Assembly: GCA_963978545.1 (NCBI GenBank)
Contig: OZ021726.1
Span: forward strand, 50,823,959 to 50,887,958
Direction of reading: 5' to 3'
Source of the DNA: Linyphia triangularis
Lineage: Eukaryota > Arthropoda > Arachnida > Araneae > Linyphiidae
DNA: 64,000 nt
Shown: positions 61,101-64,000 of the stretch, in pieces
Layout of the letters: each line of letters starts with the position of its first letter
Position numbering within the stretch: the stretch's first letter is position 1
Translations under genes and position numbers: made by a program
The notes under the pieces: model-generated
Told to the model about the DNA's origin: nothing
The model's database searches: none
The model's input: the letters and a program-made list of their open reading frames with translations, nothing else

Positions 61101-63378
61101 TCGATGAGTTGTGCCGCACATTTTGCTGATAGAAATGTTTCCGATATCGACGCTGTGTTAATGAATATAAAGGATTTTTTAAAAAACTCTGTTGTGGTTT
61201 TGTTCAGTAATTTCGCTTCCAAGCGGAATTTTTATATCGCATGTATTATATCCAGTACAACTTTAATAATTGACAGCATTACTTAAAAAGCCTTACAGAA
61301 CGAAAAAAAAAAGCTGCAGTATCCGACACCTCGGTTAATCTTCCTTATCCTGCAATGGACAGAATAAAGTTTCTGGCAAAAAAAAAAATCCCGATCAAGC
61401 CAGAGAAACTTGATTTTTGCCTTCGTGACTTAATTGCCAAATGTTAATATTTTTGTCTCGGCAGACTACTGGGATGCAGGTTTGTTTACTAGCGACTATT
61501 TCCCTTTAAAAAACCGTAAATGTTATATCTAGCGTTAGAAATTGCAGACGTTTTCAAAACTAAATTCTTCTCTCCCTGTTCTTAGAACGTTAACAAAAAA
61601 AATTCTAAGAATTAAGGGTTTAAAAAGTAAAACATCACTTTCGTGTATTATACATTTAGATAACTGCAACTATAGAACAATTTTATTAAGATTTTATAAG
61701 CTGTTAAAGTTTCAAATTTTAATTCTCGTTAGTATACTCGTTATATCCTCTGGAGACCCGAGCTTGCAAAGAGATTTTTTTCTCATTTTTTTTGTGTGTT
61801 TTCCCTTTTTTAAGGGATCAAGTGACATAAAAATAATTTACCTTAAAAAAAAAATTCTTGTGAAAAATATTCAAAAGTGTCCATTTAAGTGGACGCCCGG
61901 TTTCTCGAGGATATAATATCCATAAATGTAGAGTTGAAGATATCCATAGCGTTGGATTGCATGACCAGGGAAAAGTTACGATAAATGAGTCTTCTTAAAG
62001 AAGTTGGGTACCTCACCGTTGAAAGTTTGACTTCTGCCTGCAAGACTCTTCTACACAAGCGGTTAAACGGCCTCATTTTGACGATAACGCTCGTGTTAAG
62101 AGAACAGAACTTGGCTTTTGATTCTCGCAATTGATTAAAGTTTGTAAATTTGCATTTTCAGGGGAGGGTCGGGCTAACGAGAACCCAGTTCTAGCCGCCC
62201 TTCACACCATGTGGGTCCGTGAGCACAACCGGATTGTGAAAGAACTCGGCCCTAGAGGATGGTCGGAGGACACTGTCTTCCATGTCGCCAGAAAGATTGT
62301 TGGGGCAATCCTGCAGCACATTACTTACAGGTACTCTACACTCTACAGCCTAGTCTAAGTGACTTGACTATAGTTGCATGAGAATGTGTAATAGTTGATA
62401 GATGATACGGTCTTGTTCAGTATAAGCACGTCTACTTTTTGGATTTGTTTGAAGCTTGTCGGGATTAAGTCTTTTGATAAAGCACTTTTTGCGCTATTTG
62501 AAATAGTATGTAGTAATACAATCTGATAATCCTAGTTTCAACACTAGACGCAAAACCATGGGGTTTTAGAGTGCAAGTGATACAATGAGTATTTGATAAC
62601 TTTACAGCGTTTCTCGCAAAATATCTTTGTTATCAGTCATTACCTGATAAACATTCTGTGTTCATGATAAAAGGTACTGTGCTATACCATCGAGCACTGT
62701 TAGAATACTATGCGTAAATGAACTTCTATAGAGTAAGGAAACCACTTTTAATAATTGTAGCTCTTCTGTAAAATATAGCTGTAATAAGCTCTATCTAAAT
62801 CCTTATAAAAGGGATGCGTAACCTCCGGTTCGCCCTGCATATTATGTAGCTAATAAAAATATTTAATTATTTTATACCCTTTGTCTAAATATTCAAAGCC
62901 GTAATTAAACAAATCCAATGACCATGTTGAAACAAAACGCAAGGAAGCCAAACATTATTCCTTTGTAAAAAAAGTTATCATTCTGTATTCAACCGAACGT
63001 TCTTGTGTAGATACATCTGTGCACATTTCCAAAACTGTTTTCGCCTATAGTGAATATCTTCCCTCCATACTCGGCCCTTCTCTGGTGGATTACATGCGCC
63101 TCCGTTCTCCTACTGCGGGCGGCTACCAGTACGACCAGAACATCAATCCCACAGTGTTCAACGTGTTCGCCACCGCCGCTTTCCGATTCGGTCACTCAAT
63201 GGTGGACTCCCGTCTGCAGCGTCAAGGCTCGGGGTACTCGGCCTCTCCACTTCTCAGCGAAGACTTCTTCTCTATGGACGATTTCTGCGATTTGAGGGGT
63301 GTTGACCCGATCGTCTCGCTACTCGGTGGCCAGGCGGACCAGCGGCCGCAGCCAGTGGACTGCCTCTTTTCGAAGCAG
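36545..63378 (+). CDS. Secreted animal haem peroxidase (chorion peroxidase/peroxinectin-like), 3' end beyond window
   Basis: A member of the animal haem peroxidase superfamily, which uses H2O2 to oxidise halides or phenols such as tyrosine (cross-linking or defence). Coding exons: 36545-36570, 37068-37144, 50542-50653, 54394-54647, 55240-55449, 58375-58530, 59792-59902, 60262-60357, 62162-62330, 63051-63378; phases join throughout to 513 residues. Visible: signal peptide about 1-21; propeptide-like region to about 110; YRTMNGVCNN and WLPPMYANG; distal WGQMLAHDM (His208); HPECFPI; REQMNQLTSFLDASLVYG; GEGRANENP (Arg351, Glu354); VREHNRIVKEL; proximal FRFGHSMV (His452). The C-terminal part, with the usual Asn partner of the proximal His, lies beyond the window. 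The haem-ester Asp next to the distal His is Ala207. Intron 2 is about 13.4 kb. The subfamily is inferred; no integrin-binding motif is seen. Confidence 0.92.
37510..37690. repeat. TTAA-type MITE relic
   Basis: TTGCACTCGAGAGG on the left faces GCCTCGAGTGCAAAGGGTTAA on the right (read TTAACCCTTTGCACTCGAGG on the other strand). The TTAA is kept only on the right, so the left edge has decayed. The terminal pattern is piggyBac-like. Confidence 0.5.
37740..37953. repeat. Diverged copy of the 52920-53739 MITE family
   Basis: From GGTTCATACTGCTCC to ATGACTCTCGCTCTGTCAGA and CCGCAC, ending at TTAA (37950-37953), it parallels 53040-53190 plus 53710-53739. It shows what the right end of that element looks like without the later insertion. 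Confidence 0.65.
38108..38291 (+). mobile_element. tRNA-derived SINE with perfect 13-bp TSD
   Basis: The head (38108-38182) aligns with a tRNA: GGTATAGTGGTTAG (A-box region) and GGTTCGAGTCC (B box). The anticodon loop TTCTAGA would read CTA, a stop-codon anticodon, and the anticodon stem is poor, so it is not a working tRNA. The body continues to GCGCCAGATAATCTG and an A-rich tail. GCCTAAACTACCT flanks both sides exactly (38095-38107 and 38292-38304), showing target-primed insertion that is fairly recent. Confidence 0.9.
38780..39110 (+). pseudogene. LINE (Jockey/I-type) ORF2 C-terminal fragment
   Basis: Decayed 3' end of a non-LTR retrotransposon. The plus-strand frame reads RKEQVVLSRLRIDHIRFTHV, then HLLLAEDAPTCTACNAIFSV and YRILS, which matches the conserved LINE tail (VLSRLRIGHTRLTH, then a Cys pair, then a HIL motif). 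Stops and frame changes follow. No 5' part is present and the end is not defined by a TSD. Confidence 0.65.
39111..41898. other. Peroxidase intron 2, repeats not identified
   Basis: AT-rich intron with a G run near 39731-39744. Between 39790 and 40160 the composition is more mixed (for example ATGGAACTTTGTTGGACCAA), probably an old repeat. The 90-codon ORF at 40165 has no recognisable domain. Confidence 0.4.
45975..46250. repeat. First copy of a diverged direct repeat
   Basis: It shares with 47080-47340 the order GGTGATGGC/GGTGGCCA, TTTTCGTCAAAATAGCG, CATGCGCATTAGGTAGC, AAAAAACGGCTC and CAAAATCG. The copies are about 1.1 kb apart in the same orientation. Neither codes for a recognisable protein. 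Confidence 0.65.
47080..47340. repeat. Second copy of a diverged direct repeat
   Basis: Counterpart of 45975-46250, with GTTTTTGTCAAAATTGCGTA, then ATAAGGTAGC and AAAAAACGGCTC. Divergence is substantial, so the duplication is old, or both are copies of one dispersed family. Confidence 0.65.
47629..47917. mobile_element. piggyBac-like MITE, TTAA-flanked
   Basis: TTAA lies at both ends (47629-47632, 47914-47917). The ends match for about 43 bp with a few mismatches: CACGTTCGCTGCCGATCACG on the left, CACGTTCGCTGCCGATCCCG on the right (opposite strand), then GCGCCAG and GGAATGTCA. At 289 bp it is non-autonomous. The high GC of its ends and strong TIR identity suggest it is young. Confidence 0.88.
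50069..50338. mobile_element. Second TTAA-flanked MITE
   Basis: TTAACCCTTTGGGTATATTTG on the left and TTAACCCCTTGGGTACATAT on the right (opposite strand) bound 270 bp including both TTAA copies. It is a different family from the one at 47629. It lies 204 bp upstream of peroxidase exon 3. Confidence 0.75.
51030..51110 (-). repeat. Degenerate tRNA-like A-box repeat
   Basis: On the minus strand TAGCACAGCGGTATTGGTCA fits the A-box consensus, with a weak B-box-like AGATTCGCC downstream. Possibly an old SINE head; evidence is thin. Confidence 0.3.
51195..51410 (+). repeat. Repeat unit, uninterrupted copy
   Basis: A 210-bp unit running from TTGTGATGTCTTATTCTGAA through GGACTTCATTTATTTCACGT to CCACCCCCTTGTTTAA and GTCGAGCGTTTACAGTGGAG. 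A second copy starts near 51779 and is split by the element at 51907-52690. Confidence 0.8.
51779..52768 (+). repeat. Repeat unit, copy interrupted by a TA element
   Basis: The first part (51779-51906) matches 51195-51335 up to ATTGTA. The rest (52691-52768, TACCACCCCCTTGTTTAAAA onward) continues the match. The break falls exactly at a TA dinucleotide, so the uninterrupted copy serves as the empty-site reference for the insertion. Confidence 0.85.
51907..52690. mobile_element. Tc1/mariner-type element with about 38-bp TIRs
   Basis: A 784-bp element flanked by TA (51905-51906, 52691-52692). Left end CAGTACCCCCAAAAAAATCG; right end on the minus strand CAGTACCCCCCAAAAAAATC, and both continue to ATGGCTATATCTT. 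No transposase is seen. The interior is AT-rich. The related empty site at 51195-51410 confirms the boundaries. Confidence 0.88.
53189..53709 (+). mobile_element. 8-bp-TSD MITE (P or hAT class), copy A
   Basis: Flanked by GTCAGACC (53181-53188 and 53710-53717). Ends CGTTAATATAAAC and, opposite strand, CATTGATATAGAT. Its body (GCACTGGTGGTTGATGACGC, TGACATTTCTGCTG, TTCATTTTCCCAGCGTT) is present in inverted orientation at 60794-61106. It carries a further insertion at 53273-53485. A TIR starting CAT with an 8-bp TSD is compatible with P elements; hAT is the alternative. Confidence 0.85.
53273..53485. mobile_element. Third-level insertion inside copy A
   Basis: 213 bp absent from the sister copy at 60794-61106 and flanked by GGGATGAT (53265-53272 and 53486-53493). 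It contains a G run near 53418-53430. Terminal inverted repeats are not obvious, so its class is unknown. Confidence 0.65.
55240..55449 (+). CDS. Peroxidase exon 5: distal haem pocket
   Basis: Residues 157-226. The motif WGQMLAHDMILTP contains Gln204, distal catalytic His208 and calcium-binding Asp209. The residue just before His208 is Ala207. In myeloperoxidase and most relatives this position is an Asp (LDHD) that forms an ester bond to haem. Splice sites (TTTCTTCAG acceptor, GTAACT donor) and frame are clean, so the Ala is not an exon-boundary artefact. Confidence 0.9.
55725..55790. repeat. Fragment of the 52920/37740 MITE family
   Basis: AACATTCCACTAAAAATGAC, then AGTCTGTCAGTATGCGGTCT matches the right part of the family seen at 53150-53190 plus 53710-53725 and at 37900-37945. 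Confidence 0.55.
55890..56299 (-). repeat. Probable 3' LTR of the gypsy element
   Basis: On the minus strand a purine tract (AAGAAGGGGGAAA, 56300-56312) is followed by TGTTGCACAAATTGTATATA, a typical LTR start. A TATAAATA-like box and poly(A)-signal-like AATAAA occur inside. The far edge, near 55870-55891, is not fixed because no second LTR is present. Confidence 0.5.
56408..57309 (-). pseudogene. Ty3/gypsy integrase fragment, decayed
   Basis: Reads on the minus strand from about 57309 down to a stop at 56408. Visible: FERIALDVLGPLPHTIKGNK and YILVVMDYFSK (start of the integrase core, first catalytic Asp); SQMIFGRDLRLPCNLLY; and the C-terminal WEGPYVVLKINDIVVRI domain. The region of the second catalytic Asp reads Asn instead, the Glu-bearing region survives in a shifted frame, and there are several in-frame stops and at least two frameshifts. 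Two of the stops look like TGG to TGA changes. It is not functional. It is a different element from the one at 10175, since the parts do not overlap and lie on opposite strands. Confidence 0.85.
57310..58374. other. Peroxidase intron 5, 3' part
   Basis: AT-rich sequence between the integrase remnant and exon 6, with no element I can delimit. Confidence 0.4.
58707..58886 (+). other. Unexplained 59-codon ORF in intron 6
   Basis: ATG to TAA with codon choice unlike the surrounding AT-rich intron (Arg CGT/CGA/CGG, Leu CTT/CTG/TTA). It encodes a basic then amphipathic peptide (REKMFARMSAPRHRANSKLQ, then DLYANVTILHHSMDLMEALQ). No family recognised. It could be a retroposed exon, a transposon remnant or chance. 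It is preceded by ATCTAG but is not needed in the peroxidase frame. Confidence 0.35.
59440..59640 (-). pseudogene. Mariner transposase C-terminal remnant
   Basis: On the minus strand SLDLSPSKYHLIKTQQFLVV corresponds to the mariner block around the third catalytic Asp (YSPDLAPSDYHLF). After a stop and frame change, DNIRQSLAQLFASRDKEFF follows, a conserved mariner C-terminal phrase, and then degenerate text. TIRs were not located. It lies 150 bp upstream of peroxidase exon 7. Confidence 0.7.
60794..61106 (-). mobile_element. 8-bp-TSD MITE (P or hAT class), copy B, inverted relative to copy A
   Basis: 313 bp flanked by AGTTGTGC (60786-60793 and 61107-61114). Ends CATCGATATAAACAACTG and, opposite strand, CATCGATATAAATAAACTGG. 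It is the simple form of the family, without the insertion seen in copy A (53189-53709). It lies in peroxidase intron 8. Confidence 0.9.
61115..62161. other. Peroxidase intron 8 remainder
   Basis: AT-rich. The longest ORFs (61542-61916 plus, 62130-61885 minus) show no recognisable domain. No element could be delimited. Confidence 0.4.
62162..62330 (+). CDS. Peroxidase exon 9: catalytic Arg and second haem-ester Glu
   Basis: GEGRANENPVLAALHTMWVR carries Arg351 (myeloperoxidase Arg239) and Glu354 (Glu242, the second haem-ester residue). The following residue is Asn, not the Met unique to myeloperoxidase. VREHNRIVKEL follows, then VARKIVGAILQHITY joins SEYLPSILG of exon 10. Confidence 0.92.
63051..63378 (+). 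CDS. Peroxidase exon 10: proximal histidine; last exon visible
   Basis: Residues 404-513. FATAAFRFGHSMV places proximal His452. The exon runs to DCLFSKQ and then the donor GTATAA. Codons here are clearly more GC-rich than the flanking introns and the PAM exons. From 63379 to the window end is intron. Confidence 0.9.
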
Positions 63379-64000
63379 GTATAAATTTAATTCTTTGAGG
63401 ATTGTTTGTAAACGGTCTGTTTTACTATAAATGCTTAAAATTACCTTTCCCATTAGTCTAAGATTTCAATAATTTCTAAAATAAAACTAAAACTGAATCA
63501 TTAATTTGTTACCATTACGGATGTCTTTTTGTTCGAATCAAGGTTCATCTACTACAGAAGAGACGAGTAGGAAATGGGCAATAGGCATGCACCACTAAAC
63601 TAGCTTCCATGCGCTTTTGAGTTGAACTAAGAAATAATACCATGACATTTTGTTGTATGGAGTTCAGTTGTAGAGTGGAAATTTTAGGAAATGTCTTTGA
63701 CTTTCAAACACTTTAGAATTAATTCTTGGAGCTGTGCTTAAAGTACCAATTAAGGTTCATTTACTGAAACTTTTGATCGATCTTTTTATAACGCAGCGTT
63801 TTTTTGTTTTACTAGGGTAAAAATGTACATCTACAATTTTTAATAAAAGTGCAATAATAGGCAATGGCGTACTTAAAAAAATTACTAATAGTCTTGCATA
63901 TGAATTACTTCAAGATTACTTGCATTACTTACAAATACATACGAAAAAAAGTAGGTCTGTAAAGCAATTTTGCCAAATTTGAAAAAATTCCTATTTTGAG
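63379..64000. other. Start of peroxidase intron 10
   Basis: Non-coding sequence following the donor GTATAA. No further exon is visible before the window ends, so the gene's C-terminal part is missing here. Confidence 0.7.

Overview
The window looks like nuclear DNA of an arthropod. It is AT-rich, its two genes are cut into many small exons by long introns with GT..AG junctions, and the introns hold many remnants of animal transposable elements (Ty3/gypsy, mariner, Tigger, piggyBac-like and hAT-like MITEs, a tRNA-derived SINE, a LINE tail). Nothing bacterial is present. The peroxidase type and the retroelement families suit a non-insect arthropod (chelicerate or crustacean), but the species cannot be fixed from the sequence.

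Two host genes lie head to head. On the minus strand, from 33755 down to 2879, is a complete bifunctional peptidylglycine alpha-amidating monooxygenase (PAM). I assembled 21 coding exons with consistent splice phases into an 848-residue protein: signal peptide, PHM copper monooxygenase domain, His-rich linker, PAL lyase domain, one membrane helix and an acidic cytosolic tail. On the plus strand, from 36545 to beyond the window end, is a secreted animal haem peroxidase. Ten coding exons are visible (513 residues, ending at phase 0 at 63378), and a TATA box lies about 47 bases before the start codon. About 2.8 kb separate the two start codons.

The rest is mostly mobile-element archaeology, with several elements delimited to the base by target-site duplications. 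In PAM introns: a TA-flanked MITE (4309-5143), a hAT MITE with 8-bp TSD (5381-6245), a pair of inverted GTCTGAAA/GTCTTAAA-rich arms (9710 and 14598), a decayed Ty3/gypsy gag-protease-RT fragment (10175-11345), a Tigger transposon split by a nested MITE (17577-19581), a fold-back MITE (19782-19952) and a possible Helitron (21628-22290). In peroxidase introns: a SINE with a perfect 13-bp TSD (38108-38291), a LINE tail, a 7.9-kb element with repeat-rich inverted ends and a 9-bp TSD (about 41908-49769), several TTAA-flanked MITEs, a TA-flanked element with about 38-bp TIRs (51907-52690), a three-level nested insertion (52920-53739), a gypsy integrase/LTR fragment (about 55890-57309) and a mariner remnant (about 59440-59640).

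The genes have separate roles. PAM amidates neuropeptides in the secretory pathway; the peroxidase is a secreted haem enzyme. The points most worth a second look are the peroxidase's loss of the distal haem-ester Asp (Ala in WGQMLAHDM), a probable GC-AG intron in PAM, the 7.9-kb candidate Mutator-like element, and an 8-bp-TSD MITE family with two inverted copies flanking peroxidase exons.
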